A DNA stretch of 64,000 nt, from positions 19,184,501-19,248,500 of the forward strand of contig NC_056540.1 of NCBI RefSeq assembly GCF_910596095.1, written 5' to 3'. This document shows, piece by piece, positions 49,281 to 62,114 of this stretch (its first letter is position 1; every line of letters begins with the position of its first letter). The DNA comes from Thunnus maccoyii (taxonomy: Eukaryota > Chordata > Actinopteri > Scombriformes > Scombridae). The notes under the pieces were generated by a model that saw only the letters and a program-made list of their open reading frames with translations, was not told where the DNA came from and did not search any database. Both the position numbers and the translations under genes were made by a program.

Positions 49281-51429
49281 AGTTATCCCAGGGTCAACTA
49301 CATCGAGTGCACATGTCTACACTGAGTGGTGCAGACTTGTGCTAAAATTAGCTAACTAACATGGCAGGTGAGCCAACTGTCAATCACAGCTGCCAATCAG
49401 TGCCCACATGGCAGACATCAAAGCTACTATTCGTCTTTATATCTTATTAACGGAGCAATTATTTCCAAATATATTCCACTTATTCCAGCACACTTATAAG
49501 AGGGCCCAAATTTAGAGATTGAGACCATAATGACTTGATGAAAAAATGTATTGACTTTCTAGAGAGAAGTTGACACTTCTTGAATGGGAGTCTATTGGAG
49601 CCAGGGATTTTTTGGAGCCAGCATCTAGTGATCGTCAGTGGGATTGCAATTTAAGGGACTTCCGCATTGACTTCAATTTCAAGCTGTGGTTGTTGCTGCT
49701 TGTTTACAAACAAGTTAACAATAAATACATGTATTCTTTATGCTATAAACCTTGGTGCTGTATTAGAAAAAAAAACTTGGCCAAGTAATTCCATATCAGC
49801 GCATCTCTGAATAATAGTGTAGCTCCTGGTAAATTAACACACACGACTCTGAACATGAATAAACATATCTGGAACAGCTCTAAGGTAGTTTTAAATTATT
49901 CCACTGTGTGTGCAAATGGTCCTGGTATCGAGGGCTACACACATGCACAAAAGCAACGCTGCTGAAAAAATATTCCAAGGGGAATCTGTAATATTTGTAG
50001 GCTACTGAATTTATTCATCTACTCTGGCTGATAAAAGTCAGCATCAACTACACACCATTTATTCTGTTGACAAACAAAACATATCTTTACTATTAACAAT
50101 AAATTAGTTTCTATAAAACACAATGCTATTGATCCAACACCTGAGCAAATCAGCTCTTTGATCAGGTGACAGCCAGTTGTTTCCCATCATACACTGAGGT
50201 CTTGCAGTCGGTGGAACAACTGTGGCTCCTGGCTCCAAAAATGGCAGGCCTTAATTACATGAGGTTATCACTGTCTACATATACATGACGTCAGAGCAAG
50301 TCTGGATCAAATCCGACACATATATAGCTAGCATTGCATTGTGCAGTGATCGCTGGTGATCAATTCCGCGCTGTCTTGGCTCATCTCGAATGAGCCTAAT
50401 GACATGTTATAATTGCTGATGAGAACGTAATAATTTTCAAAATACTGTTGTCCTTTTTCCTCACTATTTTAATGTGCCCTCTGCAACATGCCTGGCTGCC
50501 CTGGGTGAATTTTTAATAATGTGTGTTAAATTCCTGATTGAACAGTGTTACTTCATAAGAACGCACTCTATGGGACCCAATCTGGGTCCACCATGCTGAG
50601 CAGCAGAGGCAGAACTTGCTTCTCTATACAGGCTCTGGAACTGAGCAGTGGAGTGGACTAAGAGCTGGGGCTGGGGCCATGTCTCCCTGGCGGAGGCTAG
50701 GCAGTCAGCTTCTTTTTGCAGTCTGACTGCTTGGCTGATGGTGGAGCCGTGGACTGCTCTGAACTGCAGCAGGTGGAATGTGTCTCTAAGGCCGTTGACT
50801 CAGATAACTCTGGTGGCAGTTATCTAGGAAGCTCAGTGCTGCAGGATTTTTAACGTTAGCAAACCAGCTGGTTGACCAGCAAGCTGGGCACACTAATCTA
50901 GGATATCACGTTTATCTTCATGCTACGGTGTTGCAGGGCTGATTAGTTATCTACATCAATCCCAAACACCTGGAGAGGGTCCGATATGATAGCATCGCAG
51001 CTGTTGTCGGCAGAGGAAGGGTTATTCTTGTCTGACTCTGTTTGTCACTTACTTTTTTGCCCTGCTGACATCCTGCTGATTTTACTCTTTTCTTTTTACC
51101 TGTAATGCTCAACACTCCAGTTGATCTTGTTGTATTTCCTCTGACATGTTTGTTGTGGTCACTTTCCTCCTTCTATTCATGTTTTATGGTGGCTGGTAAA
51201 CTATGAAGTGACTCACTACTACCTCCCACTGCAATAGAGTAGGATTAGTAGGATTAAATAAAAGTAAGAATTGTAATGCTTTGAAATCAAACTTTTCTTT
51301 TTTTTTTGATAAAGAATGTACTTTTTGTACATTAAAAGTGACATTGTTTTGCTTTTAAGGAACAAACTGTGAATCCAGGTGTAAAATAATCAGTATCTAC
51401 TAGATTTGTAGGATAATGCTTTACTTAGG
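49281..51429. other. Intergenic, no gene seen
   Basis: Mixed composition. A GC-richer block at about 50570-51010 (GGGGCTGGGGCCATG, GAACTGCAGCAGGTGG) has no long open frame and could be a decayed repeat. Nothing else recognised. Confidence 0.45.
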
Positions 51430-51659
51430 GTGCAAAAAAAGAGTAACTAATGTTTACGTCATCAGCAACAAATGAGTCATTACAAGTTTTTAGCCCCTAA
51501 GACGCTGGTTCTGAGTTAAACAGGAACATCTCTTCAAGAAAGTGGTCAGTAAATCAATTCATAGATTATTATGAATTAATGATTAGCTAATGATTCATTA
51601 TTCCAAAATCTCTGAGTCCAGCACCATATTGTAAAGTGTTACGATAAATCTGCATTATT

Positions 51660-54600
51660 AAGTTTTCATGTATTCTACTAGCAATACCTAACTTAGCTTA
51701 CCTAACTCAATTATATAAAGGTTACTGTTCAGTGACTTCAGCACATTCATTAAAGAGATTTATGATTTTTCCATCATAACAATAAATGCAATAACAAATT
51801 CCTGCAAATTCTTGAGATCTTGAAAGTTTTTAAAATCCCCACATTTCCATTAAAAAAATGGTGAAAACTGGAATTAAAAATCATCACAATGTTCAACACA
51901 TGAATAATCCTGGTCAGAATAACATGTATGAGCAAAAGTTCAATAAAAATCAATATCCAAAGAATAAACCTCCTTGTAACTACGATCAATCAACTTTGCT
52001 TCTGTAGAAATTGTCTTCTCAGGCAGTGAATCACTCAGGTTACGTATCACTGCAATCAAACGTCCCCAAGTGACTGTTTTTATAAAGTTACCACAACTGG
52101 ATCATCTCTAAATCTAATGATTTAGTTTATAGATCTTGTTGGCAATGCTACACAGCGTGTTACGAAGCACAAAGGTTATCTAATAGATTCATACAGAAAT
52201 GCCTATGAATAGGCCATTGAGATCCCTGAGAGATTCTCAACAAATTTTGACTCTAATTGGACCTTATTAAACAGTATCATCATTGGTAAGTTCTTTAAAT
52301 AGATGCATTTTTTGCGGATGACTTAAAATGTTTCTATGTTCTTTTTGAGAATGATAATACGATACCTGCAGACGTCCATATTCTTTAATTGTGGAGGTCT
52401 GCAAATTTGAAACATTGCGGTCTTCAACTGCATTGGTTGCTCGTGGCTTGTTGGTCTCTGCTAAACCTGACTTAATCACTTCCACTTTGGCCTCCTTCAA
52501 TAACATAATGACAACCAGAAAGAAGATGCATTTTTAAAAGACAAGAAAAACGTGAAGGAAAGTAGAAAACAACACACATGCTGTACAATTTTAAGAAAGA
52601 AACATCTTGTGCAGCTTTTCCTACTTTCTTCTTCTACAGTGGCTGTATTGTGTGCTGTTGTAGATTTATCCACAGCTCCCACTACAGTTTCAGACAACAA
52701 TAGCAACTCCTGCACAACTTGCACTATTATGTATGAAAGAAAATGGTGCTGATAGTGCGCACACAGCCACAGAGAACATGCTGAGCTCTTAAGTGAATGA
52801 GTTTAAATCAGTTAGTCACACAAAAATTAATATTGTCTTACTGTGGACACAGTCCTGCTCTTGACATGTAAAAAAAGATTAAAAAAAGAACCTACTCGTA
52901 TTGAACGAAGACTCCAGAGAGAAGGACCTTGGTCCGGTTATTTTCAGTGTGGCGGTTCTTCAGAAAGAAGCACAAAATCAAATTGAGATGATGTTCACTG
53001 TATTCATAATGTATTGTAACGTTCCCAAGTGACCGTTTTTATAAAGTTACCACAACTAGATCATCTCTAACTCTAATGATTTAGTTTATAGATCTTTTGG
53101 CAATGCTACACAACATGTTACAAAGCACAACGGTTATCTAATAGATTCATACAGAAATGCCTATGAACAGGCCTTTGAGATCCCTGAGAGATTCTCAACA
53201 AAATTTAACTCAAATGGGACCTTATTAAACAGTATCATCATTGGTTAGTTCTTTAAAAAGATGCATTTCTTGCAGATTACTTGCTATTTTTCTTACTTCT
53301 TTTTGCAGAATGCTACAACTGTCATTTTGTAGCGAGTGAATGAGTTTAAATCAGTTAATCACACAAAAATGAATATTGTCTGACTGTAGACACAGTCCTG
53401 CTCTTGCCACATAAAAATTTAAAAAAGAACCTACTGGTGAAGGAGGAGGAGTTTCCTCAAGCTGCTCCGATGGGACAGTTTCAGGTCGACGAGCCTTCAG
53501 AAAGAAGCACAAAATTAAAATCAGATGATGTTCACTGTATTCATATTGTTAAATGTACATAAGCTGCAAACAATGTGTTCTTGTATAATGGAAGTGAGTG
53601 CAGCATATTGTGAAAGATGTATTTAGTACTTTTTAAGGGCAAGTGCTATCAATATGTGTGTGAACACAGTTGATGACTCAGCAGACTGAGTTTTCATGCA
53701 GACTACTAGTAACACCTAACTTATCAATTACATAAAGGTTATTGTTCAGCGACTTCAGCACATTCATTAAAGAGATTTATGATCTTTCATCACAACAATG
53801 AATGTAATAACTAATTTCTGTAAAATCATGAGATATTGAAAGTTTTTAAAATCCTCACATTTCCATTAAAAAAATGGTGAAAACTGGAATTAAAAATCAT
53901 CACAATGTTCAACACATGAATAATCCTGGTCAGAATAACATGCATGAGCAAAAGTTAAATAAAAATCAATATCCAAAGAATAAACCTCCTTGTAACTACG
54001 ATCAATCAACTTTGCTTCTGTAGAAATTGTCTTCTCAGGCAGTGAATCACTCAGGTTACGTATCACTGCAATCAAACGTCCCCAAGTGACTGTTTTTATA
54101 AAGTTACCACAACTGGATCATCTCTAACTCTAATGATTTAGTTTATAGATCTTTTGGCAATGCTACACAGCGTGTTACGAAGCACAAAGGTTATCTAATA
54201 GATTCATACAGAAATGCCTATGAACAGGCCATTGAGATCCCTGAGAGATTCTCAACAAATTTTGACTCTAATTGGACCTTATTAAACAGTATCATCATTG
54301 GTAAGTTCTTTAGATAGATGCATTTTTTGCAGAAGGCTACAACTGTCATTTTGGTCAGTAATGATAATAAAACTGGAGATCCTGGAGAGACGAACCAATG
54401 AACTTCCCATTATTAAACATCACACAGTCTGAAAAAGGGAGGAAGGAAAAAGCTGAGAAGCTTTAGTATCAACTTCTCACTTAGAAATACTGCAAAATAC
54501 TGACTGGGATATGAATGAAATGAAAGTCAACAGAAATACTTGTTGTAGAAAGTTTGAATATTCATCAAAATACCAATTTTACTGATAAAACATGTGACAT

Positions 54601-57600
54601 GTAAACAATGTGATTCTGCTTCACACAGACCCAACTGTCAACATATTCATGAAGTTTAATGACATATTTGGAAAGTTATTAGTTAATTATAGTAAATTGA
54701 ATTAGTAAATAATAAATAGTAAATTTGTAATTTATATTGTACACAAAAGGAGCAGCCCCTTGTGTGTCTCTTGAAATTTGAAACATTGCAGTCTTCAACT
54801 GCAATGATTGCTCGCGGCTTGTTGGTCTCTGCTAAACCTGACTTAATCACTTCCAGTTTGGCCTCCTTCAATAACATAATGACAACCAGGAAGAAGATGC
54901 ATTTTTAAAAGACAAGAAGAACGTGAAGGAAAGTAGAAAACAACACACATGCTGTACAATTTTAAGAAAGAAACATCTTGTGCAGCTTTTCCTACTTTCT
55001 TCTTCTACAGTGGCCGTATTGTGTGCTGTTGTAGATGTATCCACAGCTCCCACTACAGTTTCAGACAACAATAGCAACTCCTGCACAACTTGCACTATTA
55101 TGTATGAAAGAAAATGGTGCTGATAGTGCGCACAGCCACAGAGAACATGCTGAGCTCTTAAGTGAATGAGTTTAAATCAGTTAGTCACACAAAAATGAAT
55201 ATTGTCTGACTGTAGACACAGTCCTGCTCTTGCCACATAAAAATTTAAAAAAGAACCTACTGGTGAAGGAGGAGGAGTTTCCTCAAGCTGCTCGGATGGG
55301 ACATTTTCAGGTCGACGAGCCTTCAGAAAGAAACACAAAATTAAAATCAGATGATGTTCACTGTATTCATATTGTTAAATGTACATAAGCTGCAAACAAT
55401 GTGTTCTTGTATAATGGAAGTGAGTACAGCATATTGTGAAAGATGTATTTAGTACTTTTTAAGAGCAAATGCTATCAATATGTGTGTGAACACAGTTGAT
55501 GACTCAGCATACTGAGTTTTCATGTAAACTACTAGTAATACCTAACTTATCAATTACATAAAGGTTACTGTTCAGCGACTTCAGCACATTCATTAAAGAG
55601 ATTTATGATCTTTCATCACAACAATGAATGTAATAACTAATTTCTGCAAAATCATGAGATCTTGAAAGTTTTTAAAATCCCCACATTTCCATTAAAAAAT
55701 GGTGAAAACTGGAATTAAAAATCATCACAATGTTCAACACATGAATAATCCTGGTCAGAATAACATGTATGAGCAAAAGTTCAATAAAAATCAATATCCA
55801 AAGAATAAACCTCCTTGTAACTACGATCAATCAACTTTGCTTCTGTAGAAATTGTCTTCTCAGGCAGTGAATCACTCAGGTTACGTATCACTGCAATCAA
55901 ACGTCCCCAAGTGACTGTTTTTATAAAGTTACCACAACTGGATCATCTCTAACTCTAATGATTTAGTTTATAGATCTTTTGGCAATGCTACACAGCGTGT
56001 TACGAAGCACAAAGGTTATCTAATAGATTCATACAGAAATGCCTATGAACAGGCCATTGAGATCCCTGAGAGATTCTCAACAAATTTTGACTCTAATTGG
56101 ACCTTATTAAACAGTATCATCATTGGTAAGTTCTTTAGATAGATGCATTTTTTGCAGAAGGCTACAACTGTCATTTTGGTCAGTAATGATAATAAAACTG
56201 GAGATCCTGGAGAGACGAACCAATGAACTTCCCATTATTAAACATCACACAGTCTGAAAAAGGGAGGAAGGAAAAAGCTGAGAAGCTTTAGTATCAACTT
56301 CTCACTTAGAAATACTGCAAAATACTGACTGAGATATGAATGAAATGAAAGTCAACAGAAATACTTGTTGTAGAAAGTTTGAACATTCATCAAAATACCA
56401 ATTTTACTGATAAAACATGTGACATGTAAACAATGTGATTCTGCTTCACACAGACCCAACTGTCAACATATTCATGAAGTTTAATGACATATTTGGAAAG
56501 TTATTAGTTATGTATAGTAAATTAAATTAGTAAATAATAAATAGTAAATTTGTAATTTATATTGTACACAAAAGGAGCAGCCCCTTGTGTTGTTTTAGGC
56601 ACAGATGAAAGACGATCCAGGAAGGCTGGTTTTAGTAACAGATACATGAGTTTGGAGACTAATCAGACCATAAGGCACGTCACAATGGTTCATAGTGTTA
56701 TGAAGCAGGATTCTACAATTGTAGAAAATTATCACAGCAGCTATTGTTTCATCTTTTATCATGATGACTGTGAGTTAAACAGTAGAGAAATGGCGTTTTC
56801 ATCATGAAGCAATCTTCCAGGAATGTATGTTTGCATGTGTTTGACTGGCCAGTCCAGCCTCTTGCCAGATGATGATGTGTTGCTGCAGACCTCCATATTC
56901 TTTAATTGTGGAGGTCTGCAGATCCTGTTGATGTCTCTTGAAATTTGAAACATTGCGGTCTTCAACTGCATTGATTGCTCGCGGCTTGTGGGCCTCTGCT
57001 TAACCTGACTTAATCACTTCCAGTTTGGCCTCCTTCAATAACATAATGACAACCAGAAAGAAGATGCATTTTTAAGAGACAAGAAGAACGTGAAGGAAAG
57101 TAGAAAACAACACACGTGCTGTACAATTTTAAGAAAGAAACATCTTGTGCAGCTTTTCCTACTTTCTTCTTCTACAGTGGCTGTATTGTGTGCTGTTGTA
57201 GATGTATCCACAGCTCCCACCACAGTTTCAGACAACAATAGCACCTCCTGCACAACTTGTACTACTATGTATGAAAGAAAATGGTGCTGATAGTGCGCAC
57301 AGCCACAGAGAACATGCTGAGCTCTTAAGTGAATGAGTTTAAATCAGTTAGTCATGCAAAAATGAATATTGTCTGACTGTGGACACAGTCCTGCTCTTGC
57401 CACATAAAAAATTAGAAAAGAACCTACTGGTGAAGGAGGAGGAGTTTCCTCAATCTGCTCGGATGGGACATTTTCAGGTCGACGAGCCTTCAGAAAGAAG
57501 CACAAAATTAAAATCAGATGATGTTCACTGTATTCATATTGTTAAATGTACATAAGCTGCAAACAATGTGTTCTTGTATAATGGAAGTGAGTACAGCATA

Positions 57601-59105
57601 TTGTGAAAGATGTATTTAGCACTTTTTGAGGGCAAGTGCTATCAATATGTGTGTGAACACAGTTGATGACTCAGCAGACTGAGTTTTCATGTAGACTACT
57701 AGTAATACCTAACTTATCAATTATATAAAGGTTACTGTTCAGCGACTTCAGCACATTCATTAAAGAGATTTATGATCTTTCATCACAACAATGAATGTAA
57801 TAACTAATTTCTGCAAAATCATGAGATCTTGAAAGTTTTTAAAATCCCCACATTTCCATTAAAAAATGGTGAAAACTGGAATTAAAAATCATCACAATGT
57901 TCAACATATGAATAATCCTGGTCAGAATAACATGTATGAGCAAAAGTTAAATAAAAATCAATATCCAAAGAATAAACCTCCTTGTAACTACAATGAATCA
58001 ACTTTGCTTCTGTAGAAATTGTCTTCTCAGGCAGTGAATCACTCAGGTTACGTATCACTGCAATCAAACGTCCCCAAGTGACCGTTTTTATAAAGTTACC
58101 ACAACTGGATGATCTCTAAATCTAATGATTTAGTTTATAGATCTTTTGGCAATGCTACACAGCGTGTTACGAAGCACGAAGGTTATCTAATAGATTCATA
58201 CAGAAATGCCTATGAATAGGCCATTGAGATCCCTGAGAGATTCTCAACAAATTTTGACTCTAATTGGACCTTATTAAACAGTATCATCATTGGTAAGTTC
58301 TTTAGATAGATGCATTTTTTGCAGAAGGCTACAACTGTCATTTTGGTCAGTAATGATAATAAAACTGGAGATCCTGGAGAGACGAACCAATGAACTTCCC
58401 ATTATTAAACATCACACAGTCTGAAAAAGGGAGGAAGGAAAAAGCTGAGAAGCTTTAGTATCAACTTCTCACTTAGAAATACTGCAAAATACTGACTGAG
58501 ATATGAATGAAATGAAAGTCAACAGAAATACTTGTTGTAGAAAGTTTGAATATTCATCAAAATACCAATTTTACCGATAAAACATGTGACATGTAGACAA
58601 TGTGATTCTGCTTCACACAGACCCAACTGTCAACATATTCATGTCCTCCAAAGGATGAATCACGTTCCCAAAGGAACCTGTGATTCTATACTGGAGCCTT
58701 CTGCGTTGGCACAATCATTGAGCCAACACAGCTGTCCCATTCAGATGAATGATGTGGTGCATCTTTTTACACAGTGCTGTTTTCTGTCTGAACACACTCT
58801 AAAGCTTGCAGCATAGTTCTTGCACTGGGCTCAACACAAAGAGGCACAAAATCTGCAGACCTCCATAATCATTTGATGTCTCTTGAAATTTGAAACATTG
58901 CAGGCTTCAGCTGCGTCAATTGCTCGCAGCTTGATGGTCTCTGGTAGACCTGACCTAATCAATTCCAGTTTGGCCTCCTTCAATAACATATAATGACAAC
59001 CAGAAATAAGACATATATTCTACAGTGGCCCAATTGTGTGCTGTTGTAGATGTATCCATGGCTCCCACTACAGTTTCAGACAACAATATAAACTCCTGCA
59101 CAACT
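51660..59105 (-). repeat. Tandem array of four ~1.8-2.2 kb units
   Basis: A landmark (TGAATAATCCTGGTCAG) starts at 51901, 53917, 55742 and 57909, so spacing is 2016, 1825 and 2167 bp. Unit segments on the minus strand: X 59024-59095, 57176-57247, 55009-55080, 52638-52709. Y ends at 58976, 57032, 54865, 52494. Z 57978-58057, 55811-55890, 53986-54065, 51970-52049. W 57428-57487, 55261-55320, 53435-53494. Homology covers the presumed introns as well as the exon-like parts and is very high by eye, implying recent duplication. A partial extra block at about 52780-53340 carries part of the Z flank and a diverged W-like segment (52896-52957). Confidence 0.9.
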
Positions 59106-60218
59106 TGCACTAATATGTATGAAACAAATGGTGCTGATAGTGCACACAGTCGCAGAGTAGGAATATTCACTCCTATCATTCCTGTCTAATGGTACAGTGT
59201 GTGTATATTAGTATCTTTTGTGACCTTGTAATGTGGTTTGTTTTTAGACTCATGATCTGTGGCCTGACCAAACCAAACAGAGTAGCAATGTCATGAAAGT
59301 AAACTCACCCTGTACATGATCTGTGTCAGTGTCTTCCTGGACTGTTTGAATAACTTTTCAAGGGAAATCAAATCCTTGTGGTGGGTTTGGAGTCTGTCTT
59401 CAATGTGCCTCTTGAAATTTAGGGTTCGGTTAAAGCTTCTCCACTGATTATTAAGAAAATCAAAGCCAAGGTCTTCAGGTGTTGATGAGATGTTGGGACA
59501 AGACTTGAAACGCCACGGCCGTCTTGCTCTCACCTAAATTTAACAGGAAGAAGAGGGAAATTATGAGGCTCTGAAGATCTGTCAGTAGATATCTCTTTGT
59601 TTTAAGACATGACTGGCTACAATTCAGCAAACATCTACATAATTAAATTGATTGTAACGTTACAACTTAGAAAAAACCATTAGACACAAGCGCTAGAAAA
59701 AAAGATTAGGATGACAGATTATATACTTGGGTTTTTTCCTTCAAAATATCCTCAAAAATAAGGTGAATCATACAAATTATAGTATGATGAACAGAAAATA
59801 TGAATTATATTATAATAAATGACAGTGTTAACATGCATGAAGTTTTTAAGTAAACAAACAAACAAAAAAAAAACAGAATAAGAATACAATCATTTTTACC
59901 GGGTGCCGTGTTGAGATACTAGGCATCATTCTCCTTGGGAATTCTTCCATTGACCTTCCTGTCAGGGTTTCGAAGGCGGTTCTCAACCTTGTTTGAAAGT
60001 TTTCCAAGCGTTCACGTAGTTCTTCAACATTTCTGAAACACTGTGACCTGCTGTTCCTCATTTCTAAAATATCTATCTTTGTTCTTTGAATGTTTTCTTC
60101 CAGCACAAGAGACTGTTCCTCTAGCTCCAACAATCCCTACAAAATAAATGACAAAATACGCGTTTAGTCTTCGCACCACAGAACAACACACAACCATTTT
60201 CTGATTGAACGCCTCCAT
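51970..60218 (-). CDS. Candidate gene or pseudogene of unknown family with tandemly repeated exons
   Basis: Two non-repeated exon-like segments open the minus-strand reading. 59900-60136 (79 codons, acceptor TTTTGTAG) is coiled-coil-like, with text ELEEQSLVLEENIQRTKI and EELRERLENFQTRLRTAF. 59309-59533 (75 codons, donor GTGAGTTT) continues in the same phase with FKRHIEDRLQTHHKDLISLE. Four recurring short segments follow: X (ELLLLSETVVGAVD), Y (EAKVEVIKSGLAETNK), Z (NLSDSLPEKTISTEAKL) and W (ARRPETVPSEQLEETPPPSP). A possible start ATG lies at 60216-60218 (MEAFNQKM), but it would need a weak donor and an intron of about 70 bp. I do not recognise the family. Y in unit 2 has an in-frame stop, the X-Y gap in unit 1 is 47 bp, and the phase at Y-to-Z is unresolved. 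It may be a decaying gene or a multi-exon gene using only some units. Confidence 0.35.
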
Positions 60219-60319
60219 CAGCAATACTCAGCAGGACAAAATAATTTGTGTGGTTTAGGTTAAAATAAGTATTTTGTTAAGGTTAGGGATCGTTGTTTGG
60301 GTTAAAATGACTACTTCCT

Positions 60320-61068
60320 TAAAGCTATAATATGTAACTATTCCACATTAAAATGTCTAAAAACAACTAGACCTATGTTATATATTTTGTTGAGTTGTGT
60401 ACTTACATTATTCCAAATGTTTCCAACAATTTTCAAACCCAGAGAAATCTGTAATTTTAATCAAGGTAATGGACTGTTTCATTTGGTCACCTGTCAATGG
60501 CGTCATACCCCTCTACCAAAGAGTATAGTGCACAAGATGCATGCGTTGGCGTGGTGTTTGTCTGCTACAATTGCGTCTACCAAAGACTAACTTGCACACA
60601 TACAAGATAATACATCAGCGTTGTGGTTGTTCGACATGTCTTTTAACCAGATGAAGGATTTTATTTATCGGACGTCTGAATCTTAAATTAACAGAGAAAT
60701 AAACTGGGCAAACGATAGCAGCAGTTCGGCTAACAGCCCCTCCAGGAAGTCCAATGCTCGCCGAATATTGTCGGAGAAACATTGATTTTTTTTTTAAGTG
60801 AAACAGCTTTATTCAGTATTTTTACCGATTTTAATCTGCGTGTTTGTTTTTCGAGAGGAGGAGAGCTCTGCGGATAATTCGGTTCCGGGTAAAAACATCC
60901 TGAATGATTAACACTGGAGTTATCCTATCCCGGAGAAGCTGGTTGCTTAACAATGAAGACAACAACTCCCATGATCCCTTGCTACTTCACACCGTCATCA
61001 CACTCCGTCTTTTGTTATTGTTTTGATTTAGAGACCCCTAGCGGCTGAAATTACATATTGTGTGTTTA
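60320..61068. mobile_element. MITE-like element upstream of the tandem-array gene
   Basis: The left end TAAAGCTATAATATGTAACT and the right end AAATTACATATTGTGTGTTT are inverted. Internal sequence includes GACCCCTAGCGGCTG near the right end. This text is a familiar teleost element pattern. No coding content. It occupies the place where a promoter for the 60.2 kb minus-strand gene would be expected. Confidence 0.6.
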
Positions 61069-62114
61069 TGGCTAGGTGTTATCATAGTTACAGTAGTGGT
61101 TAAGGTCAGGGGTCGATCATGGAAACAGTCCAACCAATAGTTTTACACTATTCCACTGATTTACTGGTGGCTGTAAAGCACCGATAAACACAGCAACACA
61201 CCAACAAAGGCAGAGAGGAAAAAGCTAGTAAACATGGATGTAAACAATGAAGGATTTAAAATAGCCTACTTTAAAAAAAATCAGTTTTTCAAATTATTTA
61301 TGAAAAACTTTGATTCGACACATTTATTAGATCACCAGGATACACACAATACATTTTGTTGAATAAAAGTGAATGTAAACATAACTTTTGTTTGTTCACA
61401 GGAAAACTTCACAGGGTACCTTTTATCTTGGTGAGTACAATGCTATTATTACCAGTAGGAATAAACCAAATTGTAATAATCCATTTGTTAGATCACAAGG
61501 GCAATGAGTTTGGTGAGTAACAGTGAATGTAAACACAACTTTTGTTTGTTTACAATAAAACTCCACAGCCCTTTAAAGTCATCTGAGTTCCTAATTTGCT
61601 CCCATCATAATTACCACAGCCACTAAAAGGCTTTGGTCACTTCAAGGTCAATATGTTGTTTTGGGTCAGTCTGGGTTGATTTGAATAGTTTTATTGTTAT
61701 AAAAAAACGTTTCTCCTTTGGCTCCATATTGTAGCCATAAAATAAGCTACATTATGTATACAGCAAATCCCCCCACAGGTGTATACGCACCACCTCTGTC
61801 TGCCAATTGATAGCCTACCTATGTACGTTATTCTGTTTTTTAACCCTCAAATTTCCAAAATGTTGATTGGGTGAACGAAATTATGGTTTGGTCCTTGGTT
61901 GACTGGTATGTACTAAATTAAAATATTAGCAGATAAAACTTGTCTAACAGGTTCAGAACAAAAACTGAGACAGTTCCCATGTTTGTTACAAACAAATGCA
62001 GTCAGGAACAATGGCACCTGGCCTTCTTTCAGCAGGGAGACGTTAGTTAATTGTGGACTCCCATTTGATGAAGATTCGTCAGTTAAGTTATTTTGACGAC
62101 CAGAGGGTTAAAGT
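61069..62114. other. Intergenic, no gene seen
   Basis: Two related segments near 61330-61420 and 61490-61570 share GTGAATGTAAACA(T)AACTTTTGTTTGTT text followed by CTTCACAG/CTCCACAG, so a short local duplication is present. No coding signal. Confidence 0.45.

Noticed and set aside
52552-57290. A 66-codon plus-strand open frame (text CAVVDVSTAPTTVSDNNS) present in three units of the array
   Set aside because: Its conservation is explained by the recent duplication of the whole unit, introns included. It is antisense to the X segment, and the decayed fourth copy does not preserve the frame.
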